From Lutraria lutraria (lineage: Eukaryota; Mollusca; Bivalvia; Venerida; Mactridae), in assembly GCA_964023205.1 (NCBI GenBank), contig OZ026835.1, positions 37,111,083 through 37,175,082 of the forward strand: a DNA stretch of 64,000 nucleotides, in the 5' to 3' direction. The notes beneath the pieces are model-generated. The model was not told where the DNA came from. It did not search any database and was given only the letters and a program-made list of their open reading frames with translations. Below, piece by piece: positions 1 through 13,100 of the stretch. A program made the position numbers and the translations under genes. Each line of letters opens with the position of its first letter. Within the stretch, counting starts at the first letter, position 1.

Positions 1-282
1 ATGTTTTGTAAATGTTTTTTTTCTAAGAACTATTTTCTCCATTCATTAGATATAATCTTCTTTTTAAAATTCTATGTTAATTATTGTTTCTATTTGAACA
101 GTTGAACTTCAGCGTAAATAATATAACATATGTGATTCGCCATACGCAATATTGATATTATTCATCAATTAAAGCTCTAACTAACTACAAAAACCGAGCT
201 TACGACTCATAAATTAACAGTTGTTTGTTTGGAAATCACAATATAAATATTAATCTTCATAGTTGGCCATCATTATAATCAC
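1..282. other. Intronic sequence at the window edge
   Basis: This is probably the start of the intron following exon 77. No exon with family similarity (the RZ finger is expected next) was found. If the weak donor at 283 is not used, the host frame would instead stop at 250-252. Confidence 0.45.
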
Positions 283-3200
283 TTGAACATGGGAATATTC
301 ACATTTTTTTATATTACAAACCGAACAAGATTCTGGATTCCTTAGCATGGTCTGCAATGGCTGAAGCAGAGTTCCATCACAATCCATGGTATCCATCACC
401 AACATGAAGTGAACAAGAAGACATTGTAATCCTTGTTTGTGTTGATTCTCTCTTTCTGTAATCACCAGTCCTTGTGGTGATAGTTCATTCGTGATCATGT
501 TGTTAAATATTTCCTGAAATTTAGAACTATTACATATATGTACCCATTGGCAATACTATAATTATATATATTTTCTAAATAATCACTAAATTGGGACATT
601 GTTGAGAACATGTTAAATACTTTTTTATTTGCATTACATACCAGTACCATTAACAAACTAACTGCGCATCATACACAACTAAAAGAAAATGTCCTCGGAA
701 TCGTTCAAATAATAAGAGGCACCTGCCGAAATGCAAACTAGCATAAACTAGAAGTCATTCAACAATTAATATGTTCAACAAACATCAATCAGTATAAATC
801 ATATCAACAGAACAGACAAAATACGACTCATGGTAACAAAGCAATAAACGTCGTAGAAAACAGATTGATCTAAATAACGTGCCGGTAGAATACAATTACC
901 TTGTTTTCTAGTTGTTCACAATCTTCTACAAAACCTTGAAATTTCTCAATTATCTACATAATTAAAAAAACATGTTGAAATATGCGAAAATTAATTATTA
1001 CTACCTCAACAAATTTATAATTATAAAGACAGATACTATTCATTGATTTAAACAAACGTACGTTTATAAGCAGTACTAGTATACAGTTCCTATGTAAATG
1101 AAAAATAATCTTTCGAGCAGATAACCATTAAAAATATGTTGTTTACTATTTAGAATAGTGTTATTCAGAAAATTAATCACGGACCTTTAATAAAAGCTGT
1201 GTTTATTACCTCGGTGGTTAGTTTTCTCCTCTGAGTAGGATATAGATATGAACTTGATATTTCTCGATGTATTGCTAATCCAAGTAAGATGCTCATATTG
1301 ACAGCAGTCTCATGCAGATTCTGTTGAGTATATTTAGTACAGAATAACCAGAAATACATTCACCATTCCTTTTATGTTTACACTTCTGGACTGCCAACCT
1401 TATCCCGTATTACAAAACTTGTCCGGCTTGCGTACATAAATTATTTTAGAAATTTATTATTGGAACCACGCCATTTACCAATCGTTACTGAGAATTGTTT
1501 TCGGCATTTATTCATGAACATAGACTTTGTAGAGAGAAAACGCTACAAATACAGGAAACAAGGAGCTATTGAAAAGAAACCAGCTCAAAAGCAATTCAAG
1601 ATTAAAGTCATTTTACCTCAACAACATTTGTTAAATGATCAACATTTTCTCCGAGAACAACCTGTGTCAATGCCTCACGAACATCTCTGTAGCTCTCTCC
1701 ACAAACAACATACCTGTCAGACACCTCAACTACCTGGAATGTATGATAAAACAAACACTTGTAAACCCGTTTAGGAATATTAGTGCTGGAGTCTCGGTGT
1801 TACGACTACATTGAATACATATAGAATGTATTGAATAAAACTATACAATTGACTACATTCTATCTAATACATGTTTGAAACGCAATTACAATACTTTGAG
1901 ATTGACCGTTCGACGTGTAATGATATAGAGTATAGTTGGCAAGACTGAAGTTAACAGATCTATGATATAAACAATATAATGTGTAGTATCCTCTCTTTTA
2001 AGATAAATATGATATATCAAATTTTCATTTCATATATTCCCATTAATAATATATATACATATATACATGGGATATCAACATACCTGTTGATCATTATCAT
2101 CATCATTTTTCAGGGCAAGCCATCTAAGATACTGTGCAGTACTCTTACAAGCTCGGTGGTAAGTATCTATACCATACCGTCGACACAGATACTTCACAAG
2201 GTATACCCTACAAGTAAAATTGTCAAAGAAGCATTGGTTCAGCAATATGGTTAGGGGTCAATGTGGTTTTTAACAGTATCAGGTAACACAAAGATTTATA
2301 TGGGGATTGAAGGGTAAAAGTAGAATACAAGTTAAACCATTGTCTGCATAAATTTGGAACCATGCAATTATTTAAAGAATGTTGTGGAATTTAAAAAGTC
2401 AATATGTTTACCGCAATAGTACTTATGTTTATCTATGAAATATGTAAAACATCAAAATATTCTCATAAAGTTAATACTATTATAATTATATGTTTTAAAT
2501 AAAAAAAAATACAATTTTAGTTAATTCATCACCTTGTCCATTCAAGTTTAGATTCTTCATGAAGTTTCCAGGCTGCGTCAATAACTCTTCGCATGTCAGG
2601 ATGTCTGTGGTTCCTATCAGTTTTAACCATATGAGCAATGTACTTTGCTGCCACAGAAAGACCCATTCTAGCCCGGGCAACGGCATAAAGTTTATCAACA
2701 TTAAGTTCTGTTGTATTTATGTTAACAAACGCACGCCTCAGAGCTGTCAGAGCACATTGTGCCTCCGATGTATCATTCGCACCTCCTCTGCTACAATCCT
2801 GTAGTAACTTGTTCTGGAATAGAAATTATTTATGTGGAATATGTTTACACCCTCACACCTATAGCATTGCTGCAGTCCGTTGCTGTTCTCCATTTATTGG
2901 ATATTAAATAAGAATATCATAAAATGGGCTTTAAGTTCACTTGTAGGCTTGTACAAAATGTATTTCCTTTATGATCATGACTTTGTGACCAATATTAAAA
3001 CTTCTTTCCAAAATATACTGCATGTACTTTTCTGATCTCCCCCCCCCCCCATGAACATGTTCTTCCTCTGTAGCTGCAGTAATACTAATCACCCTAATTG
3101 GTATACATGCATGAGTGGTATTTTGTGGAAGGTTGATTTTTTATATGATGAGAGGTTCTCTGATACTTTCTCGAACACGTTCATGTTTGATTTACTCACC

Positions 3201-4185
3201 TCAATGCATTGAATTACAAGAAGGTTGAGCTCAAGTATATGTTCTGTCAAGTCAGTTGCATCTTGTGATACATATTCCTCAGCTAAATCTAAATAACAGC
3301 CCAGGTATTCATCAACATGGTCCTCACTGTAAGGATGATAAATGGAGATAATTGAACAAGGCATATATATATAAAAGGTACACAATCCATTACAACTTCC
3401 AACAGCAGTAAAGTTTTCTACTTCTTAATCATTTTTTAATTTGTAATAACATGTTTTTCAACTGAGTAAAGCAAAAAAAAAACAGGCATTCTAGTGTTTG
3501 ATAATCATATAGAGAAATCTGTTAAAATACTTATAAAAAGCATTAAAGCATTCGAGGTTGGTGACGAAAGCGCGATTTGGATTTGTATTATCGGAGTTAT
3601 GTATTTCGATTTCGTCTTTCTAATTCCATGTACAATAATGGTCTGACTAAATATTAGCATAATTTGGAAAAAAAACGAAAAGGACTATTTTGTATATTTT
3701 TACTCTACTCTTTTAATAGATAACCTAGTTGACCTAATAATGCTTTGGAGTGAAGTAATACATAATTTATCATAAGCATGTCTTTTACTAGGAAGAAATG
3801 GTGTTGACTCACCAATGAAAGCATTCGTCACAATGCTGTGTTAAAAACTGGTTTTCAATAAAGATGAAACGGGGAAAAGTATAACTCAGATTATCACTAT
3901 TTCAAAGCATGTGTGGGCATTATTACTGTTTACCTTGTTTTGAGAAGAAGTTGCAGCAAAAAAGATCTAAAAACTGGACTTGGATCTATTCCTGTATCAA
4001 GTACAGACATGTCACGCGTACATTGTCGTTTTTCGTTCCTTGATGTGAAGAAAATATATCCAAGAAGATGTTCCACAACCTCTTTTGATGGTGGATCATT
4101 GTCAGCGAAACACAGCTGAGACACAACATCCATGAAAAATGAATTACATCTTTTCTGGTAGTCTTTCAATTTATCTTGTGACACA
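283..4185 (-). CDS. RNF213: RNF213 exons 70-77: E3 shell after the RING, cut before the RZ finger (residues 4363-4795)
   Basis: The exons are 3934-4185, 3200-3326, 2533-2813, 2084-2207, 1617-1733, 1210-1320, 900-953 and 283-513. Landmarks are the NSFFMDVVSQLCF segment, RVYLVKYLCRRYGID (strongly family-like) and RYVVCGESYRDVREAL. The last exon encodes NELSPQGLVITE, then LLVHFMLVMD, and ends with a CSVCNIKKCEYSH Cys cluster. Its donor (CAA|GTGATT at 283) is weak. If it is not used, the frame runs to a TAA at 250-252, which would end the protein without an RZ finger. No minus-strand polyadenylation signal is evident below 250, so continuation off the window is preferred. Exons 75-77 are short and less certain. 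Confidence 0.78.
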
Positions 4186-7100
4186 CTGAAATTAACATTT
4201 AATGATCAACAATGAAGAAACCTACCAAATGACATATTAGTACCAAAAACGTGCTTTTAAACTATAATTTATGCTTCTATGTAAATGCACACAAGAATGA
4301 TACAGAAAGTCTCACGATCTTATTTCAAAATTGTTAAAATTTTAATGATAAAAATAAAGTGTTCTTATTCAATAGAGCTGTAAGCTTAACTTTGTAAAAT
4401 GTTTGATGCAATGAGCATTTGTGTCGAATTGTATATTATACACTTATCAGGTGTTGTGTTAACACTTAACTGGTCACTCAAGAGAGCTTGGTCGATCTCA
4501 TGCCATTCAATAATAGGTTAATTTGATTTAGTAAAACTCTTACGCTGATGCTGCGTCCTGTATCGGATCCCAGTCTTTGACGAATGTTTTTCGGCATTTT
4601 CGGCATTTGTTGTCTCCAAGGGCCTTCATTATCCCGTAGCACTGGTTACACAGAACGTCCTTGCATGGTAACGTTAAAGGTGGTCCGTCGAGTTCTTCAT
4701 CACACTGCGAGCATTTGATTGGATCTCTAGAGTCATTGAAACAAGTACCCATTAACATACGCTAGTAATGTTTGTTAGCAAGATGAATACATACGTTTAT
4801 ATTTTTGTTTGAGAGAATCCTTATTTCATATTGTCTTTTGGATATTATATTTGGATTATCAGAATTACAGATCACTTCGTAGCAAAGGTCATTTCTAGGG
4901 TAAATGGTGAATATATTTAAGCACACATTGCGAAGGTGTTTGGGTAAGATAACGTTGAAATGGTAAGACTTAACTATGTATCGATATGTTCAAAGCTTTC
5001 AAAAGAAAATAATGTAACTAAATGAAATAACGTTCTGGCTTTCGTTACTCGTACGTCTTTGTATTTTCACGTTAACTAGATGCCATTTAGTTATGGAGTC
5101 TGTCAAAGCATTAAACTAACGAGAGATAAAAACAGCAACCTAAGACTAAATAACATATGTAGGAAGCTATGTATATAATGTATTCATTACAAAAATTTAC
5201 TTAGAACTTTACACTGATACAGAAAGTGACATAATTACGATTACAGCACTAATTTAAAAGTTACAGTAGTCAAGTGTATGTTAACATATGGATTGGACTA
5301 TGACAAATTCATGTACAATTCTTAGACAAGACTAGTACATGAATACTAACCCTAGATATTGAACTCTCGCCGTTTTGTTGCACGTCTTAAGGAATTTTTC
5401 CAAGCCATTTAAGGATTTTATTTCCTTCATGTTTGTTTCATCACCAAGGAACTACAAAAATAGACAAACCATTATTCTACTGAACAGAAACGTCTTTAAA
5501 ATTTATTGATGGAGTATTGAAGAGATTATATATGTTAACAGTGATCTCAATCTGTGCAATAATTATATTAAATTATTAAGTGCATTGAATACTAAATATT
5601 TTCTTTGTTAAATCAAACACAAACATTTACCTTCCACAAAGGCATACAACGCTTGATTGCAATTCTTTCTTCTTTTTCAGATACGCAAACGTGCTCCATA
5701 AATAGTTTGACCACTAGAACTCTGTTCCACAAAAACCTGTCAGCAATAAAAGGAGGAAGTTAAAGCTAGACAGTTGTTCTGAATTAATATCATTTTCTTT
5801 CAATAACTGAACTGTTTCCAAATAATTCACACAGATAAGCTTTGCTTGAAGCATTGTGGAATGTTTGGTCGTAACAAGTTTTACCAAGTTTTAAATTTAA
5901 AATATATATTTAAATAAAGTCACTTTAAAAAGTCCATTGCAAGTGTTTGAGACGAATATATGGTATGTGGTTGGTCTTCTATTAACCAATATTGCACGCA
6001 ATCAACATATTTTTGTACAGCGATAACTACTCTGTTTATAGCCATATATTACAACTATTAACCATTGAATAATTATGAATGTATAATGCAGGGGGAATTG
6101 TGCCTCAGATTTTGACAAAGTCCTTCATTCATAAGATATTTGACTTTTAAGAAATTCCGTAGGCTGAAACGTAATACGTCATAGATAAAAACGAAAACAA
6201 ATATCGAAATTCTGGGGATTGGTTCCCTAGATAAACACTTCCGCGCTACAAAACACCGAAACCCGCTATGAAATCCATCCTCGAATATTTATTAAAAACG
6301 AAACCCGTTGTGGATATTTTAGGCGAGTAATTGACAATGAAACTGTCAGATCATTATCGTCTTATGTGATCAACGAACTTCGATTAATATATGCATCCCA
6401 TTCAATTTTGATAGCCATCAAACTAATTAATCGTTTACGGTTCAAAAATTGAAACCGCACCCAGTTTTGATGTCTAGTAAGAGACTTAATAACGATTTTG
6501 TATCATATCGTACCAACACAATGCACAACACGTTCTCACTGATAAGGTAAATTCGATGAAGGGGTACAGTATTTATCGCAATAAAACACTATCCTAGCGC
6601 GTTCAATTAAAAATTGTGTTGCTTGATATAAACGTATGATATCTAATCTTTGTAAATAAAATATCATTTTACGTTTGTTAGCGTATTCACATGACATATT
6701 AATGTTCTGACAGCCAGTGATGAAATCGTAAGGTTCTCGGACATTACTTTTGTCTTCATTTTCAAATTAATGTGTTCTGCTGTAAGATTGAGGTTGTTTC
6801 TCAATTCAACAGAAAACGAACCCTAAAACAAGCCATTACAAGGCGGTATCCCGAAGATTTAATTTTATTATTAAGTGACTTATATAGTGTTGTTACTCGG
6901 TTCTCAATGTGTAGTATTGAGCATAAACGAATTTGAATGCAGCAAATGATTCACTGCATCCCTCTATTACTTCCTCAGCATTACGCCTTAACTCCCCTAA
7001 TTGATAAACTTACATTGCTTTGCGCATGCAGTTATAACTTTGTGCCCCATAAAGATCAGGATCACACTGATGCAAATGTATCAATTTCTCTACAACTGGT

Positions 7101-10100
7101 CTGAATCTATGGACTTTGTTTAGCCATACTATCCTATCTCTTGTATTATTTAGATCCTTTCCTGTTGGTGTCAAACTCTCGATCATTAGATAAAGGCCTG
7201 TAAAAATCTGAAATATATTTAATAAGAATAAAATTAATCAATTAGTAAACTATTAGTAATCAATATAAACCCTGTTGTGTAACACAAATATCTTCGAACT
7301 TCCATTATAAACAGCACTAAGTACTCTTTGTATATGAACAGAATGTTGGTCGTGTTTACTTAACAATAAAAAAAAGTACATATTGAAGTATCAAAGTTAA
7401 AGAACAAATAGCCAGACATTATTTTATGAAGTGATCATCATATGCCAACATCACTGTCTAAAATAGAATACTTAAGCAAATTAATACAACAGCAAGTTTT
7501 ATATTAAAATCATTTCATCTTCCAATCGCCTACTAGTATTTGAAAATGATCAAACTTACAACTTCTTCTTCCTTAGAAATGAAGTTGTTTGGCTCATTTT
7601 CTTTCATTTCTTGAATTACGGCACTGCAATCACGCCAGACTTTATTGATTTCTCGGAAATGGAACATCCTTCGAGCAAGAATCTTGTGTGATTTGTGTAC
7701 ACATACGAGTGTATGAAGTAATGAATTTTCCGACTCATCAAGGACCAGTTGTGAAGCCTGATGCATGTAAGTCTGACAAACCAGCTGAAAGATGATTGAT
7801 AATGTATTATCAACATAATACTTCGAATGCCAAAGCTCTATTTCTGAGATATTACGAATGTGTGTAAACACGAATTGGCCCATACAATATGGCACAATTT
7901 ATGTACCGTTAAGTTTGGTAGATATCAAGTGTCAAATTTGAAATGCAAATACAACCGTGTATCAGTCGCATGTTGTGCAGCTGTTGTAACAAAAAGCTTT
8001 CGACGTGTTACAGTTAATTTTTCTTCACATTTTTCTACACCAACGGGGTTACTTTTTTAAGAAAAAGACAGAAAACAAGATGACATTTCTATTTTCAGAA
8101 TCCACGAATTTACATTCCCACGAAATAGTCATTTTAGTAAAAAAACACGAAAATGGACCGACAACGAAATAAATGAAGACACATTATATTCACAAGCACC
8201 TATATATTTCACACAATCAGATTTCATGAAGTAACAAGAATAGTTTAGTAAGACATTTTCATCGTATCATCATACACTCTGCATTCTTAAACCATCCAAT
8301 AAATAATCTGAAGTACTTGACAGTGAATGAAAGTGTGCAACATTGGCATGCAAGACTAGTTATAATCAGTCTGCTTCTGTTACGATATTCGTAGTTGTAG
8401 ACGTGACAAGTGTAATTTTACATGGACAGAGCATATGGTCACAACGCAACCGAGATCATTATGCATTAGATATCAAATTAAAATTATGAAAATGCAAAGT
8501 AATCTATGCTTTTGGGTAGAACTAGGGAAAATTGGATAATAGCTATAGGGTAATATGTTATTCATTTTAAATTGGAAATAAAAAGCAAAATCATCTGTAT
8601 GATGGGCATAATAATAAACTTGGTCCGTTACCTGAAGTTCTGATTCAGAAGCTGCATGATAAACTGTGTGAACAAAATCATGTACATATCCATGTACAAT
8701 GTCTGCACTTGTTGCTGCGTCAGTACAAGTATTCAGCAGTTGACCAATAGAATGTTCTTTTAGAACATTTACTACAAGCTCATTTCCTGATGATGATTCT
8801 TCTATTTATTTAAGAGAATATAAACTATTTGGATTATAAGATTTAAATCAGTTTTCTTCCATAATTTATATTAAACAATATCACAGAAAAACTAACCTGC
8901 CATCTGATTGGCTTGTTTGTACTTTTTGACAACTGTATTTAAGGGTGATCACTCATGAGCTATTGTAATACAAAGCAGTCTATCTAAATGTCGTAAAATT
9001 CAAGTTGAAATTATTGTATTTTTTATCATCTAATGCAGTCAACAATGTAATTTAAATGCATAAATAATTTCAAAGTGGCATTTTCTTTATCGCGAATTTT
9101 TACTGCTTTTACGACACCAGACCAGATTACGGCAGTTAATTTAGTTTGTCTGTATATATACAACAACAATATGCCGTTCAGTATGTATCACTTAAAAGTT
9201 GCTAAATTGTGTATGAATACACTCATATAACCTGGTTTGCAAATATATTGTTTCATCAAAGTTCTTAAAAATTGTAAAAACTTTGTTTATTTCTTTTTAA
9301 TATTTATATTAAATTAGTTACTGTTATAAAACGGTGGGTGGGGTAAGTTTTTATCAAGTTTAGCATTATGAAACATATCTGTTGAAAAGTTTTTATCCAA
9401 AATTCATACAAGTCCATCAAATATTGTTTCTGATTATGCATATGCGGTTATTTATGCAACATGCAGTGGTTTTGCCTTGAAAGAGGTCACTAACTAAGAA
9501 ATATCCAGTTTTTTGCTGAAAAGAAAAGCTAAAAGACCTAACATTTCACATGATAATTTTCTTATATGAACATGGACATGTGCTTTTCATGTCATATTTT
9601 TGATTGGTGTTTAACCTACTTCAGCATAATCAATGTCATTCAAAATCCATGTTACTCCTTCAATATGTAAAAAATGCATTAACATAACCCCTTATTTTTG
9701 AGCCATTTTATAGATCTTAATTTGGTAAATAACACAGTGTTTGAAATAGTACACAGTCAGGAAATTGGCATAAAGTGGACATTTAATGCTTTAAGTTTCT
9801 TCTACATTCAGGCTGTGATACAACCAGTACATTTTTAAGTGATTTGGTTAATATTTACAGAAATATTTGGTTATTCATCTACCCACACCCTTTTTTTCAA
9901 AACCAGTATTAGGAAAATTACTGATTTATTTATTTGGGTATATCACGGAAAAGTAATTTTACGAAAAAGTTATACCATGGACATATACTTTTCACCTTAA
10001 AAACTGAATGACAACATGTTATTCTTCAAAAGTAAATAAGAATCGAAACATCCTTGTTACAATGAAATTTTTCGATCTCGCGAGTGATCACCCTTAACCC

Positions 10101-13100
10101 TTTACTTCATGTAGCCGTATATTCACGTGTAGACCGCTTACTTCATAATCCCGGTATTTTGCGGGTAGACCGTCTACTTCATAATCCCGGTATTTTACGT
10201 GGTTGATTTTTGAAGTTCAATAAATCATTTTTCCCAAAATATCGGCGATTTTTTAAAACAACGATTGTAAAATTCAATATTTCATGAAGACATAACGTTA
10301 ACAAAAAAATATTGTTTGTATATAAAATTATGTGGTTAAATGCGTTTAAACACAAGACAGGTCGCGCGTACACGATGACGTATCGTGTTGAGATTACACA
10401 GTATACAGTCTGCAGACACGCGGTTCATTTCTAATGACAATTTTGCCGTGGAATTTTAAGTCAAAGCCAAAAAACAGTAGAACAATTATATATCTTAAAT
10501 ATTTTCAAACAAAAATGACATAATGAAGATTATAATCAGTAGTTCGCCGTGTCTCGGGTGCAATAAAAGAAATATACAGTGTCAATGTCTCGTGTGAAAA
10601 TCAAATTCAGATTAACAAATAACATGTGCTAATTGATGCGGTCATCAATGGGATTAAGTTGGCTATCAGTATGGGTCCCTAATTATATCATCAAATTTTA
10701 ATGTCACCCGGAGTTTTATGGTGCCGCATTGTTTTTACAGCTGACACGTGTGACAAATTTCCATATGGGATTTAATCTTCTCATGGGCGGGGCTTATTTA
10801 TTGCAGAACAATATGACTCTACCAATCAAATCAATTTGTTGTTCAGCCTAAATAAATACCTTTCCCTCCGAAATATCGCCGATTATTTATTCCAAAAATT
10901 ATAATTTCTAATATTCCATGAAGACAAATCACCAAAAAAAATATTTCGTCTATTATTCGGTGAAAGTTGTAAATACTATGTAAACACAAAACGAGTCAGG
11001 TGCGCGCTGATCACTAGACGTATCATGAACACAGAAGTCTGCAAGCACATGGTTTATTTTTGACATGAATTTAATATGCTGGGAGATTTGTTGAAACATA
11101 CGTAAATATTATCCTTTATTCCGTATCATCAAACAAATTTGATGCAGTAAAAGTCATATACGACTGTTTCACTCGTCTTTGATGTAAAACAATATTCAAG
11201 TCACAAAGACTCGCCGCGAATGCGTGTGAAATACGATTAAAAACATAACGAATTCGGTGTTAATTGATATGCCAAATTATGATCAACTAGGTTAAAGTTT
11301 TGTGTACTATGGTACACTTTCACAACCTCTGATTGTTTTAAAAAAACATCCTTTGAACTTGACACATTTATAAGACACTCTGTCTGGGTCACGATGACCT
11401 TGATTGTTGGACATGAATTCCTGCACGTGCACCGTCAATCACTGGCACTGAGCCAAGTTTTACCTTTGCACATTTATTTAATCTCGAGTGTAAAGTATTG
11501 ATTTTTACAACCCAAAGTATTATTTAGTGGAGTTTGCAATAACAATTCTTGCATTAAGATTTTTTATTGTATGTCTTGTAGTAAACAGAAAGGGCAAATT
11601 AAAAAAAGGATAAGGAAAAAACATGGACCTTGTGTCAGTTTGTACACATTATATTGCCCTTAATATTTGCCTAACATCAGATATTTTTGCATAGCAAGTA
11701 AGATAAATTAAATACCATCAATTTGGTATAATTCAGAAATTATAAAACCATTATTTAGCATTACAATGAAGTGATAAAATGACCAGGTGTCAATAGAAAA
11801 AAATCAGAAAAGGCAAAAATATGCTTACAGATTTTTTTTGCAATTTTTGTTCCCCTTTAATTCTTTTAATATTTATCCCACAGTTACAAAAATTACATCA
11901 TACAAAAGGTTATTAAATTATGAACAACTTTTATATTTACAATAATTTGATGGGATTAATATTTAGTACAATAAACCAGTGATGAAGTAGACATGTGTCA
12001 AATCAGTAGCATTTCCCAATAACCTGTATGAAGACAGTGTACCAAGTTTATCTGATCCACTATTAGTATACAGTATGTATATTGACTAGGGGGCTATGAA
12101 GTAAAGGGTTAAGCATGATGAACCTAGTTATGGTTTTTAACTTCTTTCAACAAAATGTTGCACATGTATATCATTAACAAAAATTGTAAACACCTTCTAT
12201 ATTATCCTCATCCTTTGTAGGACTTGGAAGTACAATAAGTTCCTCAATCTTCTCTATAATAAGCCACGAAAATGGAACCATAGCACTCAATGAATGGTTT
12301 GCATAACCAGTTGTTTTCACTGTCACTTCCGGAAGTTCGCTTCCGTTACCTGGAGATTGCATATCTGAGTACTGAAAGTATAATAAAGAGTCGATAATTT
12401 CAAATTTAGCACCTATAAAAGATGAATAATTATTGTTATTGTGCAAGCTTATGATGTCAAGAAGCAAAATACAAGCGTTTAAGTAATGGTGTATCGAAAT
12501 GTGCAGATAATCCTTTGTAATATACAAATATTCGTGCATCCTGTCAATAATTCACTCAAACAATTTCGATAAGTTTGTTTCCAGAATCATTTCTTCCAAG
12601 TATTTAAATACACACGCTTAATACTTTCAATAAATGAATTCAATTAATATTTACATACAGAACGAAACTAAGCATGAGCTCACATTCATCTCAATCATAT
12701 TCTGACATACGATATTGAAATCATCAGGACAATGAACGATGTTGACGTAGTGTGTTTGCATAATTCTGTTTCGCTTATGAACTATTATGTGTTTGTTTTT
12801 AATTATTGGTTACTGTACTATACTACGCAGAAATGAGGAATAGTATACAAATACAGTAGCTTTCCTGAGAATTAGTGTTTCAATGTATGTGGCTTGGTTA
12901 AAATCGCTAAAATAACGTAAAATGATATTTTATGTTATTTACAAAGATTAAATATCATACTTTAATACCAAGCAACAGAAACTTCTAACCGAACGCTCAA
13001 AAATGGTGTTTTATTGCGATAAATACTGCATCCCTATATCGACATTTCCTTATCAGCGTAAAACATCTCTAGCGTAATGTGCATTGTATTGGTACGATAT

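Noticed and set aside
3039..3051. Poly-C run as a regulatory or quadruplex element
   Set aside because: A single homopolymer of about 11 C in an intron; too little to support a function.
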